DNA of 64,000 bases, taken from contig QIAJ01000169.1 of the NCBI GenBank assembly GCA_003225495.1, positions 24,826-88,825 on the forward strand, given 5' to 3'. Positions 1-9,274 of the stretch are shown one piece after another; the stretch's first letter is position 1; every line of letters begins with the position of its first letter. Below the pieces are notes generated by a model. The model was given only the letters and a program-made list of their open reading frames with translations, did no database searches and was not told where the DNA came from. The DNA comes from Acidobacteriota bacterium (GTDB lineage Bacteria; Acidobacteriota; Terriglobia; Terriglobales; Acidobacteriaceae). The translations under genes were made by a program, and so were the position numbers.

Positions 1-2
1 GC

Positions 3-290
3 GTTCACAGCTACGAAATCACGCCAGAAGAATGTGGATTATCCCGAGCGACTCTCGAAGACCTCGCCGGTGGAGACGCCGCTCTGAATGCTTCGCTGAT
101 TCGCGATGTGTTATCAGGAAAGAAATCCGCCCGCCGTGATGTCGTGCTTCTCAACGCGGCTGCCGCCTTAGTCGCCGCTGGCCGAGCCGATCATGTGCGG
201 GATGCCGTGGCTACGGCCGCGAATGCCATTGATACAGGCGCGGCGCTCGGTAAATTGCAGGCTCTCATTAAATTCTCGAGTTCGTCGTGA
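3..290 (+). CDS. trpD: Anthranilate phosphoribosyltransferase, C-terminal part (5' end outside window)
   Basis: Frame 3 is open from the window edge: VHSYEITPEECGLSRATLEDLAGGDAALNASLIRDVLSGKKSARRDVVLLNAAAALVAAGRA..., which looks like a TrpD C-terminus. Confidence 0.85.
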   Translation, partial: VHSYEITPEECGLSRATLEDLAGGDAALNASLIRDVLSGKKSARRDVVLLNAAAALVAAGRADHVRDAVATAANAIDTGAALGKLQALIKFSSSS

Positions 291-407
291 ACTCTCATCC
301 TGAGGGACCTTCTCAGGTAATCCTGCAACTGTGGCGGCAATTTCTTTCGGGCTTTTTTCGCCTCGTCCAGATGTTTCTTGAATTCCGCTTCCCATGGATT
401 GCCAACT

Positions 408-1841
408 CTACTTAACGTCAACTTTTTGCATGTACTGCGCGACTTGCACGTTCCACCCCAATTCATTGCCGATCGCCTCGCGCAGCTGTGACGACGCCGA
501 AGGTTCGCCATGCACGAGATACGTCACCGCCGGCTTGCTCGTGAATGTATGCAGCCATTTCAGGAGTTCCGGCGTGTCAGCATGGTCGCTGAATTGTTCC
601 AACGACGCGATCTGCGATCGAATCGGGACGAAGTCTCCAAATATCTTCACCTCGGGCGCGCCACTCTTGATGATTGCGCCGCGCGTGCCCGGGGCCTGGA
701 AACCGATAAAGAGGACGAGATTTTTCGGATCCGGCAATCGCTGCGACAGATGATGCAGAATACGCCCCCCCGTCACCATGCCACTCGACGAAATGATGAT
801 CGACGGATACTGGCTGGCATTGATTTTCTTCGACTGTTCAGCCGTCTGTGCAAATGTGAGTCCCGGCCAGCTAAGTGGCGACCCATACTTCTTGATCAAT
901 TCGGTCGTCTGCGACGTGTACTCTTCAGAGTGCTTCAGAAAAATATCGACTGCCTTGATGGCCATCGGGCTGTCACAAAAAACTGGAACCCGTGGAATCT
1001 GGCCCGACTCCATCAGTTCCTTCAACATGAAGACAAATTTCTGCGTGCGTTCCACCGCAAACGCGGGCACAACCACGCTTCCGCCGCGCTGCACCGTTTC
1101 GCGGATTAGACGCGCGAGTTCTGGACGGGGATCCGTATCAGGGTGTTTCCGATTGCCATAGGTGGACTCCATTACCAGCACGTCGGCCGTCTCCCCCTCT
1201 TGCGGCCCCGAGTGGACGACCTTCCCCGGAGCAATCTCACTGTTGCGCACTCGTCCGATGTCGCCCGTGAACAGTAGTCGCTTGGTCTCGCCTCCAGTAG
1301 TCAAACTGACTTCTGCCATGGTCGAACCGAGAATATGCGCGGCCGGCACAAACCGAAAAGAAAGCTCCGGGCTCACCTGCGTGGTTTGCCCGACCGCCAC
1401 CGGCTTGAAGTACTGCATGCAATCCTGAGCTTCCTTCAATGTGTATAGCGGCAACGCGACGTCATGCTTGGAGGCTTTTTTCTTGTTGTAGAAGGCAGCA
1501 TCTTCTTCCTGAAGATGTCCGGAGTCGGCCAGCACCACCGAACAGAGTTCGACCGTAGCCTGCGTCGCATAAATCGGACCGTGAAAGCCCTGCTTCACCA
1601 GACGCGGAATCCAGCCGCAATGGTCAAGGTGTGCGTGGGTGAGAATGACGGCATCAATGTCGCGCGCCGGAACTGGCGGGCTTTGCCAATTGCGCTCGCG
1701 CCATTCCTTCTGTCCCTGAAACATTCCGCAATCGATCAGAACCTGAAGGCCCTGTTTGCCGCCCGAGTCGGTCGCGGTATTGATGAGATGTTTCGAGCCG
1801 GTAACGGTCCCGGCAGCGCCAAGAAATTGGATGTAGGACAA
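408..1841 (-). CDS. MBL-fold / beta-CASP metallo-hydrolase (RNA-specificity exonuclease family)
   Basis: 477 aa; LTHAHLDHCG motif, TGDIGR, and C-terminal VHGEP typical of beta-CASP proteins. Confidence 0.9.
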   Translation of the reverse strand: MSYIQFLGAAGTVTGSKHLINTATDSGGKQGLQVLIDCGMFQGQKEWRERNWQSPPVPARDIDAVILTHAHLDHCGWIPRLVKQGFHGPIYATQATVELCSVVLADSGHLQEEDAAFYNKKKASKHDVALPLYTLKEAQDCMQYFKPVAVGQTTQVSPELSFRFVPAAHILGSTMAEVSLTTGGETKRLLFTGDIGRVRNSEIAPGKVVHSGPQEGETADVLVMESTYGNRKHPDTDPRPELARLIRETVQRGGSVVVPAFAVERTQKFVFMLKELMESGQIPRVPVFCDSPMAIKAVDIFLKHSEEYTSQTTELIKKYGSPLSWPGLTFAQTAEQSKKINASQYPSIIISSSGMVTGGRILHHLSQRLPDPKNLVLFIGFQAPGTRGAIIKSGAPEVKIFGDFVPIRSQIASLEQFSDHADTPELLKWLHTFTSKPAVTYLVHGEPSASSQLREAIGNELGWNVQVAQYMQKVDVK

Positions 1842-1946
1842 ACGTTCCTCCGGGGAAATGCAGCTTGCAGAAGCGAGACCGCGGATATGATGAACCCGCT
1901 TTTGATTTTACCTCTGCATTCTGGCCTTTGACCTCTGACCTGCCTG

Positions 1947-3665
1947 CTACGGTTCCGTAATCTTGAAGATGTTATTCGTCAGGTCGCTCTCGGGCACGCT
2001 CCCATCATTCACCACCACCTCCGCCGCCGTACCCGGCACTTCTACCCGAGTCGTCGCCGTCGACTTACCCCGGACTTCGATGCGACGCGTGATCTGACCA
2101 CTCCCAAAACGAATCGTGAACGGAACCTCCGCGCCGGCGCTGCCCAGATTTTCGATCGTGACGGTCACAATCTGCGTTTCCTTTGTGCTCTTCCAAGGAT
2201 GTACTGCCAGCACGTGAAAATCCGGCAGGCCGCGATCGTGGTAGACCCAATCGTCAAAGAACCAGCCAAGGTCGCGCTTGGCCGCCGCAGCAATCACTTG
2301 TTCCATGTATTTCGAGTCCTTGTCGTCAGCGGCCCGGTAGTTGTGGATCACCTGCTTCAGAGCCTCCTCGCCGATCATGTCGCGCAACATCCACCAGACA
2401 TATGCAGCCTTGCTGCGGTAGTAGCTCTCATCGAAGGTGCTGACGAGAGGTTCGCCGGGATTTTTCTGCGGCGAAACAGCAACATCCTTTTCCGCTTCGA
2501 CAAATGTCGTTCGATGTAAATTCAGAAAATCCAGGGCGGCGGCGCGGCCTTCTTGATTCTGTTCGCGATACAGGGCCTCGGCAAAGTGCGCGAGCCCTTC
2601 GTTGATCCAAGGCCGCGATGAGGTAAATGCTGAATGCACGAGTTCGTGAACCAGGTTGATCTCGGCTAGTTTCGTTTCCTCGCGCGCCATGGACGTCAGC
2701 AACAACGTGCCGCTTTCGAAAGGCGCCGCATCGGAATCTGCCACATCAGCGATTGCGATGGCTGAACTCGGGGCACCAAACCAATCAGAGACAAATTCGA
2801 ACGCAGACTCAATCGCGTCAGAGTACAGACCTGCGCCAGCTTGATGGTCAGGCAACCTGAACACACGGACCAACTGATGCTTTGCTCCAACATCGAGGTC
2901 ATACCGCGCCATAACGAAAGTTGGAGTAACGGTACCCAGCGGCTTCCAAGAACATTCGGCACTGACTTTCTGCGCGCGACCTAATTGCTCTATCCCTCCT
3001 GTGTCACCGTGAGCACAAACGAGCGCTGGAGGCTGTTCCCCACTGTCACGAGCCATGCTGATCTTGGCGCTAAACTCACTCTCCGCTTCCCGCGCTCGCC
3101 ACCGATCTGCCACCTGGAACATGCTGTTGCCTTCCGAAAAATCCGCTGACTCTGTGGCAATTGGATACCACGCGACGTAACCCGCGCCCCGCACCGCTGT
3201 AAACGTCGCGCTGATCTGATCCCAACTGGAGTGCTTGGCAATGTCCTCCGGGATGCCCATCTGTATCAGCCGGGTGCCGTCCTGAACAATCGTTCCTTCA
3301 TAGCCGATTTCAAGCTCCACCGATTCCTTGGGTTTGATCACAGCGGGCAGAGTGACGATGGCCTCGGAGAGTGCTCCAGTATGGTCAATATCGGAAGTGT
3401 ACGGTTGCGACACAAACTGCACCGCTTTGCCGTCAACCTTGATCGATCGCCAGTCGAGTGACGAAGAAATCTGTAACACGGCGATTTTCTGCGGAAGGGG
3501 TGACTCGTTACGCAACGTGATTTTCCCGCGCGCGCCGAGCCTTTGCTGGTCCGGCTCGAGTCGGATTTCAAGGTCGTATTTTGTGACGGTGAATGCTTCT
3601 CGATCGATCGCCAAGGCAGACGAGACTAGACCGCAGACGACACATAAAGCACAAAGCAACTTCAT
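1947..3665 (-). CDS. Secreted M1-like (gluzincin) metallopeptidase with C-terminal CARDB-like domain
   Basis: HELVHS...E-type motif, signal peptide MKLLCALCVVCGLVSSALA at the internal ATG (3665); the longer ORF overlaps rlmB. Confidence 0.75.
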   Translation of the reverse strand: MKLLCALCVVCGLVSSALAIDREAFTVTKYDLEIRLEPDQQRLGARGKITLRNESPLPQKIAVLQISSSLDWRSIKVDGKAVQFVSQPYTSDIDHTGALSEAIVTLPAVIKPKESVELEIGYEGTIVQDGTRLIQMGIPEDIAKHSSWDQISATFTAVRGAGYVAWYPIATESADFSEGNSMFQVADRWRAREAESEFSAKISMARDSGEQPPALVCAHGDTGGIEQLGRAQKVSAECSWKPLGTVTPTFVMARYDLDVGAKHQLVRVFRLPDHQAGAGLYSDAIESAFEFVSDWFGAPSSAIAIADVADSDAAPFESGTLLLTSMAREETKLAEINLVHELVHSAFTSSRPWINEGLAHFAEALYREQNQEGRAAALDFLNLHRTTFVEAEKDVAVSPQKNPGEPLVSTFDESYYRSKAAYVWWMLRDMIGEEALKQVIHNYRAADDKDSKYMEQVIAAAAKRDLGWFFDDWVYHDRGLPDFHVLAVHPWKSTKETQIVTVTIENLGSAGAEVPFTIRFGSGQITRRIEVRGKSTATTRVEVPGTAAEVVVNDGSVPESDLTNNIFKITEP

Positions 3666-3667
3666 GC

Positions 3668-4408
3668 TTACTTCGATGCGGCCAGACGCCGCTGCCGCAC
3701 AACTTCGAACAACACAATTCCCGCCGCCACCGACACATTCAGAGACGGCACTCTGCCCAGCATCGGGATCGACACCAGAAAGTCGCAATGCCTTCGGACA
3801 AGATCGTGTAGACCCTTGCCCTCAGCTCCCAGAACGACCGCGCAATGCATCTTGTAGTCGATTGCGTCATACGTTTGTGGACCCCGCTCGTCCAGACCGA
3901 CGATCCACAAATCATCCGACTTCAATTCTTCAAGGGAGCGCGAAATATTCGTAACTTTTGCAATCGGAAGATGCTCGCTTGCCCCAGCGGACACTTTCGC
4001 CACAGTTCCCGTTACACCCGCGGCTCGGCGGTCCGGGACCACCACACCGTCCGCCCCGGCAGCGTCCGCGGTTCGCAGGATCGCTCCCAGGTTGTGCGGA
4101 TCCTCGACGCCATCCAGCACCACAATCAATGAGTGCTCGCCGCGCCGCGCCGCGATCAGATCATCGAGATCGTTGTACTGTTTCGCGGATGTAACGGCCA
4201 CCAGCCCCTGGTGCGCGGCATTCCCGGCCAGCCGGTCGAGTTCTACCCGCGACAGAAATTTGACCTGCACGCCGATCTTGCGGCACTCGTCAATCACCCG
4301 CTTGAGGCGGATGTCCTTCCGCTCGGTGGCAACGCCCACCCACTCAAACGCGCGTCCGCGCGCCTTCAACGCCTCGGCAACAGTGTTAATTCCGTAGAGA
4401 ACATTCAT
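3668..4408 (-). CDS. rlmB: 23S rRNA (guanosine-2'-O-)-methyltransferase RlmB (SpoU family)
   Basis: VLYGINTVAEALKARG; LDGVEDPHNLGAILRTADAAGADGVV; VLGAEGKGLHDLVRRHCD; IPMLGRVPSLNVSVAAGI. Confidence 0.93.
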   Translation of the reverse strand: MNVLYGINTVAEALKARGRAFEWVGVATERKDIRLKRVIDECRKIGVQVKFLSRVELDRLAGNAAHQGLVAVTSAKQYNDLDDLIAARRGEHSLIVVLDGVEDPHNLGAILRTADAAGADGVVVPDRRAAGVTGTVAKVSAGASEHLPIAKVTNISRSLEELKSDDLWIVGLDERGPQTYDAIDYKMHCAVVLGAEGKGLHDLVRRHCDFLVSIPMLGRVPSLNVSVAAGIVLFEVVRQRRLAASK

Positions 4409-4547
4409 GTATGAGTCGCCGCTTGCTGCAGCTGAATCTATTCGTAGAGACGCAACATACCCTATCTTACGAAGTACCAGTCTACCCTTTGCCGTGGCGA
4501 CGAACAGCCGCTGCGCGCGATGCTAGACTGAAAACATTCGGGAGTCA

Positions 4548-5729
4548 TTGTTGAACGACGTATACATCATCTCGGCCGTCCGCACGCCGATCGGGAAATT
4601 TGGCGGCTCGCTCGCCTCGCAGACCCCCGCCGACATGGGTGTAGTCGCGGCCAAGGCCGCCATGGAGCGTGCCGGAATTAGGCCGCAACAGGTGGAAGAA
4701 ACGATTTTCGGCAACGCTCGCCAGGCGGGCGGCGGTCCAAACCCGGCGCGGCAGGTTTCGATTCGCAGCGGCGTTCCCCAGGAAGTGCCCGCCTATACCG
4801 TGAACAAGGCCTGCGCCTCCGGCATTAAGAGCATCGCCCTCGGCTTTCAGGAAATCGCCACCGGCAATCTGGAGTGCATTCTCGCAGGCGGCACTGAGTC
4901 CATGTCGCGACTTCCTTTTTATCTCGAGGGCGCGCGCTGGGGATATCGCATGGGCCATCAGGAAATCATCGATGGCATGTACCGCGACGGTTTTTTCTGT
5001 CCGATGGCGAAATTGTTGATGGGTGAAACCGCCGAACTTCTGGCTGAGCAATACAAGATTTCCCGCGAAGAGCAGGATCAGCTTGCACTCTGCTCCCAAA
5101 AACGCGCTGCGGCCGCCCAGTCCACCGGACGATTCGAGGCCGAGATCATCCCGGTCACCATCGAAGGCAAGAAGAGCGCAACTGTCTTCTCCCGGGACGA
5201 GCACTTATTTCTCGAAGCCACCGCGGAAAAAATGGCCAACCTTGCACCCGTCTTTTCGAAGACCGGCACCATCTCAGCCGGCAATTCATCTGGAATCACT
5301 GACGGCGCCGCCGCTGTGGTTCTAGCGAGCGCAAACTTCGTAAGTCAGAACGATCTCAAGCCATTGGCTCGGATCATGGCCGTGACCTCCGCTGGCGTCG
5401 ATCCGCGCCTAATGGGCATCGGCCCCGTCCCAGCCATCCGAAAGCTCGAAGCAAAGCACGGCCTCAAACTCGCTGACTTCGATCTCGTCGAACTCAACGA
5501 AGCATTCGCCGCCCAGGTGTTGGCTTGCGACCGCGAACTTCATTTCGATCGCGACAAACTCAATGTCAACGGCGGAGCGATTGCGCTCGGCCATCCCATC
5601 GGATGCACCGGTGCCCGCATCACCGTCACGTTGGTTCATGAGATGTTAAAGCGCAAGTCCAAACGCGGCCTTGCCACGCTCTGCGTAAGCGGCGGCATGG
5701 GAATGGCCCTCGCGCTGGAAGAGTCCTGA
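4548..5729 (+). CDS. Acetyl-CoA C-acetyltransferase (thiolase)
   Basis: Thiolase motifs: [46 protein letters not shown]. Confidence 0.95.
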   Translation: MLNDVYIISAVRTPIGKFGGSLASQTPADMGVVAAKAAMERAGIRPQQVEETIFGNARQAGGGPNPARQVSIRSGVPQEVPAYTVNKACASGIKSIALGFQEIATGNLECILAGGTESMSRLPFYLEGARWGYRMGHQEIIDGMYRDGFFCPMAKLLMGETAELLAEQYKISREEQDQLALCSQKRAAAAQSTGRFEAEIIPVTIEGKKSATVFSRDEHLFLEATAEKMANLAPVFSKTGTISAGNSSGITDGAAAVVLASANFVSQNDLKPLARIMAVTSAGVDPRLMGIGPVPAIRKLEAKHGLKLADFDLVELNEAFAAQVLACDRELHFDRDKLNVNGGAIALGHPIGCTGARITVTLVHEMLKRKSKRGLATLCVSGGMGMALALEES

Positions 5730-6061
5730 TGTAGGGCGGGCACTCTTGTTCGCTCCTGCTTTCAGTTCGACTAGATATGGCCTCGCCGCCTGCATACTAG
5801 ATAGCCGCCCACAAAACGCAGCCAGCACACATCAAACTAACTCCGGCGGACAAGGTTTTTCGTCTCACTTATACCTGCCGCTAACTGCAGTTCCAAATCG
5901 GGAAAAATGTGTCACGTCTGCTCATTGACCGTCCGCTCCTTCCGGGCTAACATTTCCCACTGCGGATGGGCACGCAGAGCCCGGTGCGCGCCAGGTCACC
6001 CCGCCTGTTGAGCCGGACCGTTTAACGATCGCTGAGCGTCTCTCCGCCCCGGCGGTTTTCC

Positions 6062-8836
6062 ATGAGAGGATCTGTCGTGAAGATGCAGTCTCGGAAGACC
6101 GCGTCTCCGGCGCTTCGCAACAATCGCCCCGCGCCCTTTCCTATTGTGGGTATCGGAGCCTCTGCTGGCGGGCTCGAGGCCTTCTCCGAACTGCTGCGTC
6201 ACCTGCCTCTGAAGACGGGGATGGGGTTTGTTCTGGTACAGCACCTCGACCCGAAACATTCCAGCGAATTGCGGGAAATTCTGGCCCGGACTACCAAAAT
6301 TCCCGTGGTAGAAGTCACTGATGGAACAATTGTGCGGCCGGATCACATCTATGTAATCCCGCCCAATACCGTCATGGCGATCAAAGATGGAACCTTACGC
6401 CTTTCGGCGCGGGTGCTGGAGCGCGGAGTGCATCTTCCCATCGATCATTTTCTGCGCTCGCTTGCGGAAGACTCCGACGAGCGCGCCATTAGTGTGATCC
6501 TGTCGGGCACTGCGTCCGACGGAGCCGAGGGCCTCCGGGCGATCAAAGCCGCCGGAGGAATTACTTTTGCGCAGGACGAGCAATCGGCCCGGTACGGCGG
6601 CATGCCTCAAAGTGCCGTTCGCACCGGATGCGTCGACTTTGTCTTGCCACCCTCCGCGATCGCGCAAGAGTTGGCCAGAGTCGCACAACATCCGTATCTC
6701 GCGCCCGCAACGGCCGAGAAACCCGAGTTGACCATTGCTGCCGGCAATCAGATGGAGACGCTCCTGTCAATGCTCCGCCTCACCTCAGGCGTCGACTTTA
6801 CTCACTACAAGCAAACTACGCTGCAAAGACGCATCAAGCGCCGCATGATTCTGCATAAGCTCGAAAAGGTGGAGGATTACGTCCGTTACATTAAGAACCA
6901 GCCGGCTGAACTCGATGAGTTATACAAAGATATTCTCATTCATGTCACCAGTTTCTTTCGCGACCCCGAGGCCTTCGACGCATTGCGTAAGAATGTCTTT
7001 CCCAAACTCTTTCAGGACAATAAATCCGGCACGGTCCGAATCTGGGTGCCGGGATGTTCCACTGGAGAAGAGGTCTACTCGCTCGCCATGGCGATGCTCG
7101 AATACATCTGGCTCGAGACCCGGAAAACAGCGCGGCCGAGCCCCGGCAGCATCCCATTCCAGATTTTCGCCACCGATATTAGCGATAGTTCGCTCGACCG
7201 CGCCCGCGCTGGAGTTTATTCCCAGGCTGTAGTCGCTGAAATTCCTCCCGAGCGTCTGCGGCGCTTTTTCGTCAAACTGGACGGTGGCTATCAGATCAAT
7301 AAGTCCGTTCGTGAGATGTGCATTTTTGCCCGCCAGAACGTCGCCAAAGATCCGCCCTTTTCCAATCTCGATCTCATCACCTGCCGCGACCTGCTGATCT
7401 ATCTGGGCGCAGCTCTACAGAAGCACGCCATCCCCACTTTGCACTACGCGCTGAAGCCCGACGGATACCTCTTGCTGGGTGGCGCCGAGACTCTCGGCAC
7501 TTTCGCGGAATATTTCCATCCGATCGATAAAAAGAACCGGCTCTTCCAGAAGAAAAAAACTGCCGGCCGCCTTACTACCTATTTCAGCGGGGTAGATTAC
7601 GGCATTCGCCAGGTCGAAGACAGCAAGCCTGTCCGGGAGGCCGAAGGATCGAGCCTTGAAAAAGCGGCCGAGCGCGCTCTCGCGAACCGTTTCGTTCCTG
7701 CCAGCATTGTGATTAACGAGGCGATGGATATCGTGCAATTCCGCGGGAAGACGGGTGCATACCTGGAACCGGCGTCGGGTCACCCAACTTTTAACCTGGT
7801 CAAAATGGCCCGCGAGGGCCTGCTCGTGGACTTGCGCGCTGCGATTACCAAGGCGCGCAAGGAAAAAGCGCTGGTGCGGAAAGAGGGAGTAATCATTCAC
7901 TCCATCGAAGGCACGCGCGAAGTGGACCTGGAGGTCATGCCGATTCGCGCCGAAGGCATGCTCGAGCGCTTCTATCTCGTCGTCTTTCAGGACGCATCGA
8001 CTTCCGATTCAGCCACAGATCGCAAAGGCGGAAAGAGAACTCGCGCGGCTAAAGGCATTCCTACGCGGGAAACAGAGCGCTTGAAGCGCGAAACAAGTCA
8101 GCTCCGGGAACAATTGCAGGGCCTGATTGAAGATCACGACACCATCACCGAAGAATTCAAAGCCTCCAATGAAGAGGTCATGTCAGCCAACGAAGAACTA
8201 CAAAGCACCAACGAGGAACTCGAGACTGCAAAGGAAGAATTGCAATCGACCAATGAAGAGCTCACGACTCTGAATGAAGAGCTCCAGCACCGGAATGCCG
8301 AATTATCTCTGGCCAACAACGACTTGCTCAATCTCCTGGATAACGTGAGTATCCCGGTGGTGATCGTCGGCAACGACCTCCACATCCGGCACTTCACGCC
8401 GCCGGCACAAAAAATGCTGAACCTGCTGCCCGGCGACGTCGGACGCCGCCTGCACGAAATTCGTCCTAACCTCGAAATCCAAGACCTCGGGCCGATCGCG
8501 CGCGAAACCATCGACACCATGTCCCCCCACGAACTCCAGGTTCGCGAGAGCGAAAATGGCAAATGGCACTTGATGCGTGTACGCCCCTACAAGACCTGGG
8601 ACAACAAGATTGAGGGCGCGGTCATCAGCATTCAGGATATCGACACCTTGAAACGCAATCTTGAACAAGCACAGCTGTTCGCCGACGCGATTAGCGAGAC
8701 GTCCCGCGAAGCAATTCTTGTACTGGACAGCAACCTGCGCGTCACCAATGCCAATCCGGCTTTCTACCGGAATTTCGAAGTGTCACGCGACGAAACCGAG
8801 AATCGCGCGATTTACGATCTCGGCGGCAAGCAGTAG
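6062..8836 (+). CDS. CheB methylesterase / CheR methyltransferase / coiled-coil / PAS protein, interrupted by in-frame TAG at 8834-8836
   Basis: CheB GASAGG and VQHLDP, GTASDGAEG; CheR domain; NEELQSTNEELETAKEELQSTNEEL helix; PAS domains; same-frame sequence continues to 9034. Confidence 0.9.
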   Translation: MRGSVVKMQSRKTASPALRNNRPAPFPIVGIGASAGGLEAFSELLRHLPLKTGMGFVLVQHLDPKHSSELREILARTTKIPVVEVTDGTIVRPDHIYVIPPNTVMAIKDGTLRLSARVLERGVHLPIDHFLRSLAEDSDERAISVILSGTASDGAEGLRAIKAAGGITFAQDEQSARYGGMPQSAVRTGCVDFVLPPSAIAQELARVAQHPYLAPATAEKPELTIAAGNQMETLLSMLRLTSGVDFTHYKQTTLQRRIKRRMILHKLEKVEDYVRYIKNQPAELDELYKDILIHVTSFFRDPEAFDALRKNVFPKLFQDNKSGTVRIWVPGCSTGEEVYSLAMAMLEYIWLETRKTARPSPGSIPFQIFATDISDSSLDRARAGVYSQAVVAEIPPERLRRFFVKLDGGYQINKSVREMCIFARQNVAKDPPFSNLDLITCRDLLIYLGAALQKHAIPTLHYALKPDGYLLLGGAETLGTFAEYFHPIDKKNRLFQKKKTAGRLTTYFSGVDYGIRQVEDSKPVREAEGSSLEKAAERALANRFVPASIVINEAMDIVQFRGKTGAYLEPASGHPTFNLVKMAREGLLVDLRAAITKARKEKALVRKEGVIIHSIEGTREVDLEVMPIRAEGMLERFYLVVFQDASTSDSATDRKGGKRTRAAKGIPTRETERLKRETSQLREQLQGLIEDHDTITEEFKASNEEVMSANEELQSTNEELETAKEELQSTNEELTTLNEELQHRNAELSLANNDLLNLLDNVSIPVVIVGNDLHIRHFTPPAQKMLNLLPGDVGRRLHEIRPNLEIQDLGPIARETIDTMSPHELQVRESENGKWHLMRVRPYKTWDNKIEGAVISIQDIDTLKRNLEQAQLFADAISETSREAILVLDSNLRVTNANPAFYRNFEVSRDETENRAIYDLGGKQ

Positions 8837-9034
8837 GACATCCCAAAACTGCGAGAACTACTGGAGAGGATTCTGCCTAACAATGAATTAGTCCAAGACT
8901 TCGAGGTGCGGCACAATTTTCCTCATCTTGGTACCCGCGTAATGATGCTTAACGCCCGCCGCATCGAACCGCAACCCGGTCGCCAACTGATTCTGCTTCA
9001 CATCGAGGATGTGACTGGGAAGAAACTCAACTAG
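8837..9034 (+). pseudogene. Continuation of the CheB/CheR/PAS reading frame beyond the TAG codon
   Basis: Same frame as 6062..8836: DIPKLRELLERILPNNELVQDFEVRHNFPHLGTRVMMLNARRIEPQPGRQLILLHIEDVTGKKLN*, a PAS C-terminal half. Confidence 0.8.
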
Positions 9035-9274
9035 CGCCCCAATCCGCCTGCTCCAGTACGTACGAAATGCACCCGATCAAATCGGGCGACAACAACACCA
9101 TCTTGGGCTGGCATGGGGTTTAACGCCGCCGTAAGCCTGTATATGTACCCTTCAGCCCCGACGTACCCTCCCCGCAGATTTTTCAGCAAAACTATAAGCC
9201 GCCTGGGGAGCGACCTTAAATTTATGAGCCCCATTATCCACAAAGAACGCGAATGAATGGGGCCCAATTCATGT

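Noticed and set aside
4545-5204. 219-aa minus-strand ORF inside the thiolase gene
   Set aside because: Antisense shadow; the plus-strand thiolase motifs are unambiguous.
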